From: Pseudopyrenochaeta lycopersici
Lineage: Eukaryota; Ascomycota; Dothideomycetes; Pleosporales; Pseudopyrenochaetaceae
Direction of reading: 5' to 3'
NCBI GenBank assembly: GCA_003313425.1
Contig: NHZP01000024.1
Span: 806,001 to 870,000, forward strand
DNA: 64,000 nucleotides
The number at the start of each line of letters is the position of its first letter. Positions within the stretch are counted from its first letter, which is position 1. A model generated the notes under the pieces. That model had not been told where the DNA came from. It did no database searches and saw only the letters and a list, made by a program, of their open reading frames with translations. The position numbers and the translations under genes were made by a program. Positions 1 through 12,490 of the stretch are shown here, piece by piece.

Positions 1-360
1 AAGCGATAGAGGAGGTAGGCAACTGCGGCAGGAGAGAGCATGCGCTGAGTAGGTGGTTGAGTAAGCCGAAGAGTACGTTGAGGAAGAGTCCGGCAGTCAA
101 GGATAGCTTCTTCGGTGGGGACCACGTGAAGCGCTTCCTCAGGCTGTCGTCGTGGAAATAAGAGATGGTTTCTTGGTGGTGAAGGTATTGTTGTATGATT
201 GCATGGGCTGGTGTTGATATAAGGAGTACTGTGTCTTGTCAAGATAATCACGGTTGATACCCCGGGACGGAAATGGCGTACACGAACAGGCGGGTTTTGT
301 TTACAATGGCCTTTTGGCGCAAGAGCCAGCTTCCTCTGGCGAGAGGTTAAGCGGCGGCAT
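1..360 (-). CDS. Partial gene at left edge, unknown protein
   Basis: A minus-strand frame is open from about 228 to the window edge and has C-rich third codon positions, as in the confident genes here. It reads through SLRKRFTWSPPKKLSL and then a hydrophobic stretch (AGLFLNVLFGLLNHLL) that could be a membrane segment. No ATG lies in this frame. A plausible start is the ATG at 358-360 (MPPLNLSPEEAGSCAKRP...), followed by a GT donor at about 303 and an acceptor near 143 that would join the two parts in frame. Other splice choices exist, so the first exon is uncertain. The gene continues beyond position 1. I do not recognise the family. Confidence 0.35.
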
Positions 361-960
361 GGGTGGTGTCCTGCATTTGGCATTACTTCTTTTCCTTCGC
401 ACTCTCCTTACGATTTCTTTTCACGTCTCTTTACGATCTTCATGACTATATCTTACGAAAACTTTATGTATCTACGATGCCAGAAGTAGTAAACCTTACG
501 ATCATTCAATGATAATTTCTTAGTGTTCTCTCCGATTGGTAACTCTCAATATTGATCCCCTCTCAAGTACACATGGGTCTTTATCCAAGCCACCAACCAT
601 CTCTCATCTTAGTTGCTGTCGCTCCTTTACAAGTTGCTTCTCTTGTACTAGCGCTGGGAACAACGCCGTCCACGTGCTCTTGGTGCTCCGAAGCGTGATG
701 CCTCGGCATCTACTTTAGCGTCTTGGCCAGTTCGCATTCACATGTTTCCCCGGATTTAGCAAATCGTCACTGTCACAAGCCAGCACAAACCTCCGAGCGC
801 TTCAAATACCCCAGACAAGCTTCACTTTTCCCCATACTACACATATCTCACCCGTCGCCTCCTTAATAATCTGTCCTTACCTCTCCTAGTGAGCTTGACA
901 ACAGCTTTCGTCCTTCGATACCACTTTTGAAACGCGTCATAGTAAAGACACCTAGCCACA
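361..960. other. Intergenic, divergent promoter region
   Basis: This stretch lies between the left-edge gene (-) and the SCP2 gene (+). It is pyrimidine-rich toward its right end, as is common upstream of fungal start codons. No convincing coding frame was seen on either strand. Confidence 0.5.
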
Positions 961-1554
961 ATGTCTCTTAAATCAGGTATGTGGATAGATTTTTTATAAT
1001 CATCAGTGTGTATCTGCAAGTCTTTGAAGTTTGTCGAAGCACCGGTTGAGGCGCAACCGAAATACAGTCTCTCTGGACAACTGTCAGCAACTACAACCTC
1101 GAGGAGTTTGAGAAAGGCTCGCAGCCGCTTTCATCTGTCACTAGCTACTCAATCTAGCATTTTACTGACCCAAGCTTTCACAGCGGACTTCCCCTCCTCC
1201 GCCGCCTTCGACGAAATTGCGCGTTCCCTTGCCAACTCCGACGCCGACCGTCAAGACGCCATCAAGAAGGGCGGCGCAATCTTCGCCTTCACGCTCAAGA
1301 ACGCCGGCAAAGAGGAGTCATGGCACATTGACCTCAAGGAGACAGGCACAGTCGGAAAGGGCGTCGCGCCCGAGGGCAAGAAGCAGGCTGTCACCTTGAT
1401 CCTGAGTGACGCCGACTTTGCCAAGTTGGTCGCCGGAAAGGCGAATGCACAGAAGCTGTTTATGAGCGGCAAGTTGAAGGTCAAGGGCGATGTCATGAAG
1501 GCGACAAAGATGGAGCCTATTCTGAAGAAGGCCCAGACTGGCGCTAAGCTGTAG
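961..1554 (+). CDS. SCP2 sterol-binding domain protein, peroxisomal
   Basis: Two exons, 961-976 and 1184-1554, encode 128 aa. Exon 1 is only 16 nt (MSLKS plus one base); the intron starts GTATGT at 977 and ends CAG at 1183. The joined frame gives MSLKSADFPSSAAFDEI, and almost the whole protein is one SCP2 fold: a helical start, then GGAIFAFTLKNAG, SWHIDLKETG, VTLILSDADFAKLVAGKANAQKLF and SGKLKVKGDVMKATKMEPIL. The length matches stand-alone fungal SCP2 proteins. The last three residues, AKL, are a good PTS1 peroxisomal signal. The family binds sterols and fatty acyl-CoA, so a role in peroxisomal lipid handling is expected. An open frame upstream of 1184 is intron read-through, not an N-terminal extension. 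Confidence 0.9.
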
Positions 1555-1643
1555 ATGTTGGGTGGTGGTGTACATGTGTAGATACTAGGAATGATATATT
1601 TACCCTACCTCGTTTGGTCCGTGACCTTGGTAAAGACATCGTC

Positions 1644-1727
1644 TCGACAGACATATTTCGACAGACATATTTCGACAGACATATTTCAACAGACATATCT
1701 TGACAGACATATCTCGACAGACATCAT
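1644..1727. repeat. 14-bp tandem repeat, six units
   Basis: Six head-to-tail copies of TCGACAGACATATT occur with a few substitutions in copies 4-6, followed by two decayed related blocks ending near 1745. The array is downstream of the SCP2 gene and about 360 bp before the HET gene. The rest of 1575-2084 shows no gene. Confidence 0.85.
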
Positions 1728-2084
1728 CCCGAAGGACATCATCTCACACTTGGGTATGTACACCATCACCGTTCAGCCTGGAGGTTTTAAAACCTATTCA
1801 TCGCAGACAACTGAGCCTCTTACAGCAAAGACCTGAACCATGCGTACGGGCTTTGAGTGGCAATCGTGTTTGAGCGAATAGCAATCGATAGCGGAGTCTT
1901 GGGTGCTGTAAGCATAGTGACTCAGCCTCGGACATGGAGACGTGCGGATTTGCGATGTGGAAAGGACGCATGTCGTCCTTATCCCCCGCGACACCATTCT
2001 TCTCGGTCTTTCTGCTCGCCACCGATACCACAACCTCGAAAATCATATTCCTAAATAGAACTAGCGTTATTTCCAAGTCGCGCC

Positions 2085-4334
2085 ATGAAGAACGACCTCG
2101 ACAAAACATTTGGCGAAATCTTCGCGGACAACATTGTATCTTTTAGAACACAACTTCTTGACATCCAGAAACATCAAGCAGATCGAAAGGAATCGGAAAA
2201 ATGGGTCAAGCGCTTGCGGTTTTTGGATATTTCAAATGTTCCAGCATTAAGGTCATACAATGCGTATAGAAACTCCCGCAGACGGCGACAACAAATCCTC
2301 ACAGTACAGCCCCGGGATGAGGACAGTGGCCGCTTTAAGTACATTGCCGTTTCTTGGAAATGGATCAACCGTAACCAATTTGCATCCCATGGCTGCACCA
2401 TGCAGACCACGTTCGACTATTGGATTGAGCGGACCGGCAGGAAGCGGTACAAAAGTGACTTTCCAGATTGGTACATGGAGCGCATCATCCTCTTTGCTCA
2501 GAGTGTGGATATCACAAGAATATGGGTTGACAAAGAATGCATCTTGCAGAAACCAGAGGATGGGCTCGATTGGGAGAAAGATAGGCGACTTGGGGTTCAG
2601 ATCATGGACATTGTCTATGGCGAAAGCGCGGCGTCTATTGGACTTCTCACGACGAGTCTTACGCATCAGAACGAAGTAGACACTCTCGCAGCATTACTGT
2701 GTGGATCAATTTTTGTCGACACTAAAGGAAAAAAAAAGTCAAGGCTGAGACCGGCAATTGATCTGCAAGATTTACAACTTCTTATCCTGAGAGTGCTCAG
2801 TGATCCCCGATGGTCCCGAGCTTGGATCTTTCAAGAAGATCATCTGGCTTCCGCCTCTATGACCCTACTCATACCCCACGCTGTTGGGCTCAAGAAAGGC
2901 AAAGAATACGACTTCGGTGACATCGAAGGCGAACTCCAGGTAAAACTCGCCCATTTCCGAAAAGCTGTCACCATGTTTTGTTTAGCATGCCCGGAAGACA
3001 AAGAACGTTGGCCGATATCCGAAATATTAGGGAAAGTGAAGCAATACAACATGTGGAATATGACAGCCACTCCGAATACACGAAATACGTCTCCTGGCCG
3101 TCTGGGGAGGACCGTCTCGAAGTTACACATTGGCAAAGCGAAGCCGAACACGATGAAATATTCCAGCATCAAATGCTATCCTACAACAACATTAAGCGTC
3201 ATTGATGATTTATATAATCGTGGCTTAGAGAAAGAGGAGGATAGAATTGCAATTATCGCAAACGCTTTGCAATTCTCAGTCCGACTAGACCTCAGCAACA
3301 ACTCACCTATCATGGAAGGATCATACAGCCCGTCAGCTGTGCTGCTTTCTCTTCTTATCCTCAACGGTGAAATACTCTCAAACAGCTTTTGTATACCCAA
3401 CTCCATCATGCAATACACTCTCCAGTCTTATCTCAAGGAGTTGGAGTATACCTTCCGCGCACCTAACTTCCGGTTCGAACAATCATTCATTGATCGGTGT
3501 CGGTTTAGAAGACCGAATATAACGAATCGAGGTATCGAGACTAAAGGCCTCCTATTCAAACTCCTGCCAGTTAAAAAATCGGCAGACTGCAGGTCACGCC
3601 AGAATACATTGAGCTTTGATGACCAAGATCGAGCCTGTTTTTCGAGAGGTTCCGGAAGTCGCACAATTCATATCGGACCCAAGCTCAATGCTACTGCGCG
3701 GAAAGCTATCGAGATTGTTATTGACAAATTAAAGCAGATGTGGCCAAATGGAAGGCTTGCAGATTTCTTGCTTGACCGTCTGGAGACTGCTCGTCAGCCA
3801 CCATCTCGTAAGCGTGCGAAAGGTTCGATGAAATACATTCTAGATATGATGGTTGCCATTTCTCAAGCCCTGATTGATGGCTGCGAGCTTCGTTTTGGTC
3901 GCTATGACTATATGCCCGAATCATCTGAACCTACTGCTATCTTCATAATGCCTCAGCCTCAAGGTTCGGCCAATGAACACTATCGACACATCACACTCAG
4001 TGGCGACAAAGATCCCACAATGGTTTTCACAAGTTGGGATAATGGGCGAGGGCCTTATGGTAGAGAGACAATGGCCAGTTTAGAGGTATCGATTTTCAAT
4101 AAGCAGGGCCCGAAGAAAGACTGGGACGTACAAGACCAAACCTGCTTCCTGAGGAGTCACGGATGGGTCAATGGGGTCTGGGATGCCACAGGAGAAGAGA
4201 TGAAGACTTATGTTTTCCCACTGCCAGGCATCACAGAAGACCCCAGCACAAGCACATGCGGGAAGCGGAACGGAGGAAAAGAGTATTATGGCATAGGACG
4301 AAAGCAGAGAAAGAATGACTGTGGGAGAAGATAA
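2085..4334 (+). CDS. HET-domain (heterokaryon incompatibility) protein
   Basis: An intronless 749-aa frame. Diverged HET-domain blocks appear in the usual order: YIAVSWKW (about 86-93), RIWVDKECI (about 145-153) followed by the QIMDIVYGESAAS block (172-184), and RWSRAWIFQED (about 242-252), matching the family pattern W-x-R-x-W-x-x-QE. HET proteins trigger cell death after fusion with a non-self strain, and many also respond to other cues. The roughly 500 residues after the HET region show no recognised domain, so the effector trigger or partner is unknown. The C-terminus is Lys/Arg-rich. The start ATG is the first in frame. Compared with most HET domains the first motif lacks the usual Gly after Trp, so this is a divergent member. 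Confidence 0.8.
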   Translation: MKNDLDKTFGEIFADNIVSFRTQLLDIQKHQADRKESEKWVKRLRFLDISNVPALRSYNAYRNSRRRRQQILTVQPRDEDSGRFKYIAVSWKWINRNQFASHGCTMQTTFDYWIERTGRKRYKSDFPDWYMERIILFAQSVDITRIWVDKECILQKPEDGLDWEKDRRLGVQIMDIVYGESAASIGLLTTSLTHQNEVDTLAALLCGSIFVDTKGKKKSRLRPAIDLQDLQLLILRVLSDPRWSRAWIFQEDHLASASMTLLIPHAVGLKKGKEYDFGDIEGELQVKLAHFRKAVTMFCLACPEDKERWPISEILGKVKQYNMWNMTATPNTRNTSPGRLGRTVSKLHIGKAKPNTMKYSSIKCYPTTTLSVIDDLYNRGLEKEEDRIAIIANALQFSVRLDLSNNSPIMEGSYSPSAVLLSLLILNGEILSNSFCIPNSIMQYTLQSYLKELEYTFRAPNFRFEQSFIDRCRFRRPNITNRGIETKGLLFKLLPVKKSADCRSRQNTLSFDDQDRACFSRGSGSRTIHIGPKLNATARKAIEIVIDKLKQMWPNGRLADFLLDRLETARQPPSRKRAKGSMKYILDMMVAISQALIDGCELRFGRYDYMPESSEPTAIFIMPQPQGSANEHYRHITLSGDKDPTMVFTSWDNGRGPYGRETMASLEVSIFNKQGPKKDWDVQDQTCFLRSHGWVNGVWDATGEEMKTYVFPLPGITEDPSTSTCGKRNGGKEYYGIGRKQRKNDCGRR

Positions 4335-4458
4335 GGGGAAGGGAGACACTGGCTTTTAATTGCTCGAAATTGTGCCCGTACAACAAGTGACTTCAGCAAT
4401 TCAATCGTTCATGAGCAATACGATATCACCGTCCACTCTTCCGAGCGCTATGTATCCC

Positions 4459-4894
4459 TCAAATTTTGTCTGTCAGCTCCTTCTTCACAGTCACCCACGC
4501 ATTGCCAGGCATACGCTCCCAGATTTCAAACTCTCGCGGTTTGACCCACAGGGCCTCGGTTGCCGCAATATATGGTTTATAGTACTCCTTCTTTAGCTGG
4601 ACCTGCACACTCCGTTAATACAAAATTGCAAGACGTCCCCCTCCCTTCTCTGGCAAACAATGGAGGAAGAAAGGAACGAAAACATACATCTTGTACCCAT
4701 TCTTGGCTTGCATTCCAGTTCTCGACAAGTTTAAACTCCCCAGGCACAGCGGGGTTTTGGTACACCTCAAAGAAAAGACATTCCGGCTCTGCGCTTACGA
4801 TGTCATATATGGACTTGAAGTGTTCTAGAAATTTCTGCACGTTCTCAGGCGCAATGGTGATTTTTACGTGTAAGCTTACGGTGGGAGTGGACAT
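4459..4894 (-). CDS. Antibiotic biosynthesis monooxygenase (ABM) fold protein
   Basis: Two exons on the minus strand, 4688-4894 and 4459-4602, separated by an 85-bp intron (GTATGT...GCAG), give 116 aa. The product starts MSTPTVSLHVKITI and runs through FEVYQNPAVPGEFKLVENW, then after splicing VQLKKEYYKPYIAATEAL and a C-terminal strand region. This is the one-domain dimeric alpha+beta-barrel family (ABM, YgiN-like), usually cofactor-free oxygenases acting on quinols or polyketides. An in-frame ATG at 4996 exists, but homologues of this type begin near MSTPTV, so 4894 was chosen. No metabolic partner gene is adjacent, so the substrate is unknown. Confidence 0.85.
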
Positions 4895-5645
4895 GTCGAA
4901 AGCAAGATAGATTTTGGGAATGAGTCCGGATATGCTGGGCCTGGAGAATATTGATGCAGGAAGCGTGCTTATGTACAAATGTACATGTTCTAGCAATATA
5001 GAAAGCGTTGGTTAGTAATGCTGCAGTGCAAGGATATAAGCTGACGCATTTGATGGCGTTTGGTGTGGTGGTACAGAAGTCGGATGCCTTACTGCGGGAA
5101 GGCGGGGTTCAGTATCCCCTGGGTTATCTATTGAATTGAGGTTTGCGAGCCAACACACAACATCTTGCAGCCTGCAGTACTTGGTATTGGCTCTCATCCA
5201 GCCACAGCCCGCGTTTCGATGCTAAAGCGAGGCCGAAGTGATATTCCTCTCCTTTTTCTTTCCAGTATTCCGGCTGGGTTCAACCGAAGAACGATTTAAG
5301 AATGCTACGTGGTCAATGCCAATGCCTGGCCCGTACATCGCCAGGCTATTTGAGCGTATAATTTTATTAGAAAGACCTTGTGAATATGATCATTAGGATT
5401 CTCCGAGATGTGTTTAGTGGGGTTTTGAAGCTTCAGGGTTGCGACTTTCCAATTGGTCAACTGCCTAGCAATTGCGCCATTCCCTCAGCTTTACTCGCGA
5501 ACGGCGGTGCTGAGATAACTTCGTTTACATCTTCTCACATCTCCGCCAATCATATGCACATCTCTCAATGCTCCCATACCATCGTATCTGAAATCGCTAT
5601 GCGGCTGCATGTCACTCGCTACCTCGGCTCTTCTTCGCATCAACC
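4895..5645. other. Intergenic region
   Basis: This separates the ABM gene (-) from the Zn2Cys6 gene (+), so it should contain both promoters. No coding frame with recognisable content was found. Confidence 0.5.
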
Positions 5646-7632
5646 ATGCCAGCAACTAACGCAACTTCATCTACGCGTCGCCGCCAAGTATCCCACAAGC
5701 TGACCCATAGAAAGCGAGCACCCATTGCTTGTCAATTCTGTCGACTCCGCAAGACCAAATGCGACGGCGTCAAACCAGTCTGTGGCTTCTGTCAACACCA
5801 TGCAGCCCAGTGTGTCTGGGGCGTAGCGACAGACCTCATTGAAAGCACCCCAACAGAGAAGGAGATATTGCGACGGCTAGAAGAACTTAAAGAGTTGCTT
5901 TCGGTCCCGGAAGATGTTGAATCCCCTGCAGCCGATGCCCTACAAACTTCATTGACTACGCAACCGCAAGAGCGCGCAACCAGTCCAATCACCGCGGCTT
6001 CCTTGAACAGCATCCTCCCTTTGGACGCAGAAGCCTCCCCGTTCCTTCATACGCGCTGTGAGAGTCTCCTTAATTGGCCTATATTCCGCAGCATCATTGA
6101 TCCAATCGATGTAGCTGTTGAATCGTTCGTCGTTGAATGTGGCCACAGCTTTGATTGTAGCGATGTTCCATCGGCCAGGTCGCCATCGTCCACTCGCGCA
6201 GGCGTACCTAGCAACAGTGTTGTGATTCAAGATGAGCTCTTTGTGCCACTTTGCCGCAAATTTCTCGACCACGTGCACACACGAAACCCCATTCTAGATG
6301 ATGCTCAGCTCATACAATACGCTAAGCGTGTCACCGAGCATGGGTTGGAATGGGACGGTCCATCATGTCTTGTTGTATGTGAGGAGCGCTTATAATGGGC
6401 TCTCGAGATAGCTAACAGACTTCGTAGCTCGTTGCATGCGCTCTTGCGAGCTATACGGCACCCTGGGAGCGAAACGAGTTGAGTCCTGCACAAGCCGACC
6501 ATGCGAGGCGTGAAAACGCTGCAACAGCCGAAGCATTTTATCTCGCTGCCAAGAAGCGAATTGGGTTACTTGGATGGTCATTAATTGACATTCAGTGCCT
6601 ATTTTTTGCGTCCGTGTACGAGAAGTACGCGCTGAACCCCTTGCAAGCATGGTTCTGTATCCAGCAAGCTTCGTCACGACTGCAAGCATATTTAAAGCGA
6701 CGAAGCAAGCTACATACTCAATCACACAGCGAAAGCAACCACGCAACCCAAGATCACCTCATGCAGCGTGTATTCTGGTCTATTTACAAAGCCGAATATG
6801 AGCTCCTTCCTGAGCTTCCCATACGGCCCAGTGGGATCGAAGCATTCACACGAGCCGATTCCATGTTTCCATCACCCCCAGTATTCGAGCCAAAGCATAG
6901 AGGGACCTTATCCGAGGACCAGGATACCCGGGCCGAAGAACGAAGTTGGGCATTCTATCTGGCTGAGATCTCCATCCGGCGAACCATGAGCGACACCATA
7001 ATTACACTATACCGCAAAGGCGAGAGGTACTGGCTGAGCAATATCCAATCTCTACTACGACAGTGTGAAGACTGCGAAGCCCAAGTTCAGCTCTGGTATT
7101 CGCACCTCCCAGCACTAGTTCAATTCATCCCAGGAGAGCAACCCGATAATGAGCTTGCGTTCTTCCTACAAGGGCGCTTCTATCAGTGGCGAAGTTACAT
7201 TCTCAAGCCACTATTGTACTACACGCTTCACCATTCCGCTGCAGTAAACTTGACTCCTCAGATCATAAAGTGCGCCCATGGCCTTATGTCTGTTTGTGCC
7301 AATAGCATAATGCACTACTCTCGCCACCATCGACATGGAGGAACTTGGTTCACCTGTCGAGGAAGCTTTTCATCGGCCCTACTTATCCTTGGTGTGGTTG
7401 TCAAGGATGATCCCTTCGTTGCGCCGCCGCAGGACTGGCATACCTTGGTTGCAATGTCTGTGTCAACTCTGCAAAGGTGGGAGACACAATCACCAGACAT
7501 CCGGAAGCTGCGCATAACTCTGGAGCAACTAATTTCTGAAGTTCATCACAGTAAAGGCGAGGCCAATACTGGATTCGAACATGTTCACCATTTGCACCAG
7601 CTCTCATCACCCGAACCGTTCGGGAAGAATAC

Positions 7633-7651
<19 letters not shown>
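5646..7651 (+). CDS. Zn2Cys6 transcription factor with fungal-specific TF domain
   Basis: Two exons, 5646-6374 and 6428-7651, around a 53-bp intron (GTATGTGAGG...TTCGTAG), encode 650 aa. The zinc cluster is at residues 29-56 with spacing C-x2-C-x6-C-x6-C-x2-C-x6-C, preceded by a basic stretch. After a linker (LRRLEELKELL, possible coiled coil) comes the fungal-specific TF homology region spanning the splice site: LVACALASYTAPW, then AEAFYLAAKKRIGLLGWSLIDIQCLF and YALNPLQAWFCIQQASSRLQAYL. It is a nuclear DNA-binding regulator. The neighbouring sulfatase and MFS genes are plausible targets, by position only. Its last 19 bp overlap the end of the convergent sulfatase gene. Confidence 0.88.
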
Positions 7652-9473
<1,822 letters not shown>

Positions 9474-10064
9474 GGTTGCGATTGTGAAGAAATCCTATAG
9501 ATTTGGCTCTTAAAAAGTGGGCATCTCTGTAAATAAACACAGAAAATACATCTTCGGAACGCGCTTCTGCAGCGATCAATTCTTTCAACTGCAGAGATCA
9601 CGTACGTTCGCGCAACCAATGCGACAACAATACAGATTCACGCTGTACATCTCCGCTCTTCCCCGTTTAGGACCCCTGGTGACTGGCAAGTCCGTTCATC
9701 CCCGCCTGGTCTTTGCCATCCACTGACTCGCCACTAGCCTCTACCGTACTAGTCTTTCCATTAGCTGCCCCCTCTTCCCCAGATTCTTCTCCCAGCATCC
9801 TCTCGAACCTGAGAAATGCATCGGATAATAGGCGGCTTGTAGATGATGCCATATTGGTGGGTTCTGTCGTAGGCGGGATGTTGCTGTCGCTGTTTGGCAA
9901 TTGTGAGTTCAAATGGCGTTCAAGATCCATCCCATTTACGGAACCTATGTGTGTATAAATGCTTCCGAAGGCCTCTACGATACTGACCAAAACTTGTGGT
10001 TCCTTTAGGACTTGCAAATCTGAACAGAAAATTCCCAGGGAAGAACAGGGCTTCAAGTCTTGAT
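9474..10064. promoter_or_regulatory. Shared divergent promoter of sulfatase and MFS genes
   Basis: 591 bp separate the two divergent start codons, suggesting joint control. A minus-strand open frame at 9667-9937 (starting MDLERHLNSQLPNSDSN) lies inside it; see the separate entry. No specific operator could be named with confidence. Confidence 0.4.
9667..9937 (-). CDS. Possible small orphan frame in divergent promoter
   Basis: This minus-strand frame reads MDLERHLNSQLPN, then STSRLLSDAFLRFERMLGEES and an acidic, Ser/Gly-rich tail. It looks like the end of a regulator-like protein, but no upstream exon was found before it runs into the MFS gene. It may be a chance frame or a gene remnant. Confidence 0.2.
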
Positions 10065-11800
10065 ATGTCGCATCTCTCACTAACTGGGGCAAGCGAAGGC
10101 GTCTTCAGCAAGATTGCACGATGCTTCAACGGGAGACTTGCCTATGCTGTTGGCATCATTGCTCTCAGCCAAGTCAACTTCGGCCTTGAACAGGGTGTGT
10201 TCAACAACACGCAGGCAATGACCCCCTTTGCTAAGCGGTTTGGCGCGTACAATTCGAAGAAGAAGACGTTAGTACTCAGGAGAACATACTTTGACAAAAT
10301 TTTAACATGGAGCAGCTACGAACTCGAAACCTACTACCTTTCTCTGCTCGGCAGCCTTACATATGTCGGCTTTGCCTTCGGTCTTGTCACGGGCAACTTC
10401 CTCAGCGCAAAGATTGGCCGAAAGAAGTGCTTCATGGTCATGTGCTTCTGGGCGATATTGGGCACCGTTATTTGCATCACCAGCACTACGAATAAGTGGC
10501 AAATGGTTGCAGGTCGTATTATTGCATACGTTTACATCGGTATGGAACTCGCTTTGGTGCCCGTAACACAATCAGAATTGGTTCCGGCAGCTGTTCGTGG
10601 AGCCACAGTTGGAACCTATCAGTCGAGCTTGCTGGCTGGCCAATTGATCGCTTCATTGATCTGCCGTGGCACAGGCGACTTGCATGATGATAGAAGCTGG
10701 CGTATTCCACTCGGCTTGCTCTTCATTATTCCGACCATTATGCTTTGCGCAGTTTGGTATATCCCTGAGAGTCCTCGCTGGCTGTTGCAAAAAGGCCGTC
10801 CTGAAGAAGCCATGACAAACTTGAGACTGTTGCGACAGGGCAAGTTCACTGACGAACAGATCTTGGAGGAATACAAAGAGTTTCAAAGTACGCTCGATAT
10901 AACTGTTGAGAAAGGAACCTTCGTGGAGTTGTTCCAAAAGAGTAAGCCTGTCTTCCCACATCTTCACAATCCTAAGTGAAAGTTAAAGTGTCTGCTTTTG
11001 TCAATGGCTAACTTTGAGTAGCAAACTTGAAGCGGACCCTCATCGTGATTGGTGTCAACGTCTTCTTGCAGCTCACTGGCCAGAACTTCATCTCCGTTTA
11101 TGGCGCTATCTTCATCAAAAGTATTGGCGTCGTCAACCCCTTCACCATGAGCGCCATCAACACAGCGATCAATATTGTCGTCGTGTTGTTGACTCAAGCA
11201 GTGACGGACAGAACGGGCCGAATGTACGTACATCCTTTCCAAACACTAAACGCTGGACTAACTCGGTGATCCAGTCCGCTCATGTTCGCAGGGGCTATCA
11301 TTCAATGCGGCGGGCTTTTTACTATGGGTGGTCTTGGAACCCATGCAAACCCCTCGCACTCGATCAAATCGGGTATTGTTGCCATGGTCACGGTGTTCGG
11401 TGTTGGCTTCTCACTTGGCTGGGCACCACTATCGCACGTTGTTGCTGCCGAAATACCAACGCAGCACCTCCGTGATATGACCTATGCGCTGGGCTCTGTA
11501 TTCAATATCGTGATTCAGTTTGCAGTATCCTTCTCTATCCCGTACCTGCTCAATGAGCCGTATGCAGGACTTGGAAGTAAGGTCGGGTTCATTTTTGGCG
11601 TGACGGCAGCGATGGCAGCTGTCTTTACCTGGTTCTGTATTCCGGAGTGCGGCGGCAAGACGCTGGAGGAGATTGATGAACTGTTTCTCGAAGGGGTGCC
11701 GATCGGCAAATTTGGCACAACAAGTTCACGACATCATATTGAGGCTTTCGAGGAGGATTTGCGCAAGGGTGGCTCCAAAGTCACGTCAGCCGAAGTTTGA
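10065..11800 (+). CDS. MFS sugar-porter family transporter
   Basis: Four exons (10065-10267, 10316-10941, 11022-11223, 11275-11800) encode 518 aa. The splice choices restore the family sequence: KKKTYELETYYLSLLGSLTY across intron 1, FQKTNLKRTLIVIG across intron 2, and DRTGRIPLMFAGA across intron 3. Sugar-porter signatures visible are SAKIGRKKCF after TM2, the PESPRWLL block before the central loop, and the PECGGKTLEEID end motif. Intron 1 is 48 bp, so its retention would keep the frame and insert 16 residues. An earlier in-frame ATG is not needed; MSHLSLTG at 10065 gives the usual short N-terminus. It sits in the plasma membrane and may import the ester used by the divergent sulfatase (inference). 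Confidence 0.9.
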
Positions 11801-12490
11801 ACTCAAGCGTGGCGTCAAGGCGAGCGAAGGCGAATGGAGATGTTTGTCAAAGAGAGGAACGGACGCCCAGCGCCATCGTTCCAAGCCACTAGTGCTATAA
11901 TCAACACTTTGCTTCAAAGCATTCCAAATGGAGCTTACCAAGGTCCAATCCACCGAAGTTAGTCCTGTGAAGCGCGTCTACATGTGGCTCGCGACCTTTC
12001 TCCTGAGGCAGGGATCGTCGGTAATCTTGCACCAAGCCTAAATTGGCTAGTGCAGATGATGCTTAAAGTTGGCCGCCCACGTGGCGACATGAAATATCTC
12101 TCAACCGCGGCTCAGCAAAAAATTTGCCGTGCAGAACCATCGTGAAGATGATCACAAAGCAGCGCCCACAGTATGCTGAGGCCTAGCACAGAATAGAGGC
12201 CAAATTTTCAACACACTACGTGCACGCAGCTCCTAGACATAATCTGGCGGTCGCTGATAGCCTTCATGGCCTACCGATTCACCCACGATGCCGAATGACA
12301 GGCGGTGAAAAATTTCTGGAACTTGGGACATTGTCCAAGCGTGTGAGGCTAGACTAATCTTCATCTAACGACAAGTGCCTTATTCTCTTATCTCTTATCA
12401 CCGTCTTCTTCCCCACGTCATCTCCAGTCTTTCTTTCGTTCTCCAGGTTTCTCTCTCCTTGTGTCGTGTCGTATCCTGCAAAGGCCGCAA
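11801..12490. other. Intergenic region
   Basis: 690 bp between the MFS gene and the methyltransferase. The last 130 bp are C/T-rich, consistent with a fungal promoter near the start codon. No gene was seen. Confidence 0.5.

Noticed and set aside
1006..1183. N-terminal extension of the SCP2 frame
   Set aside because: It is intron read-through; the short exon 961-976 joined at 1184 gives a protein of the normal family length and start.
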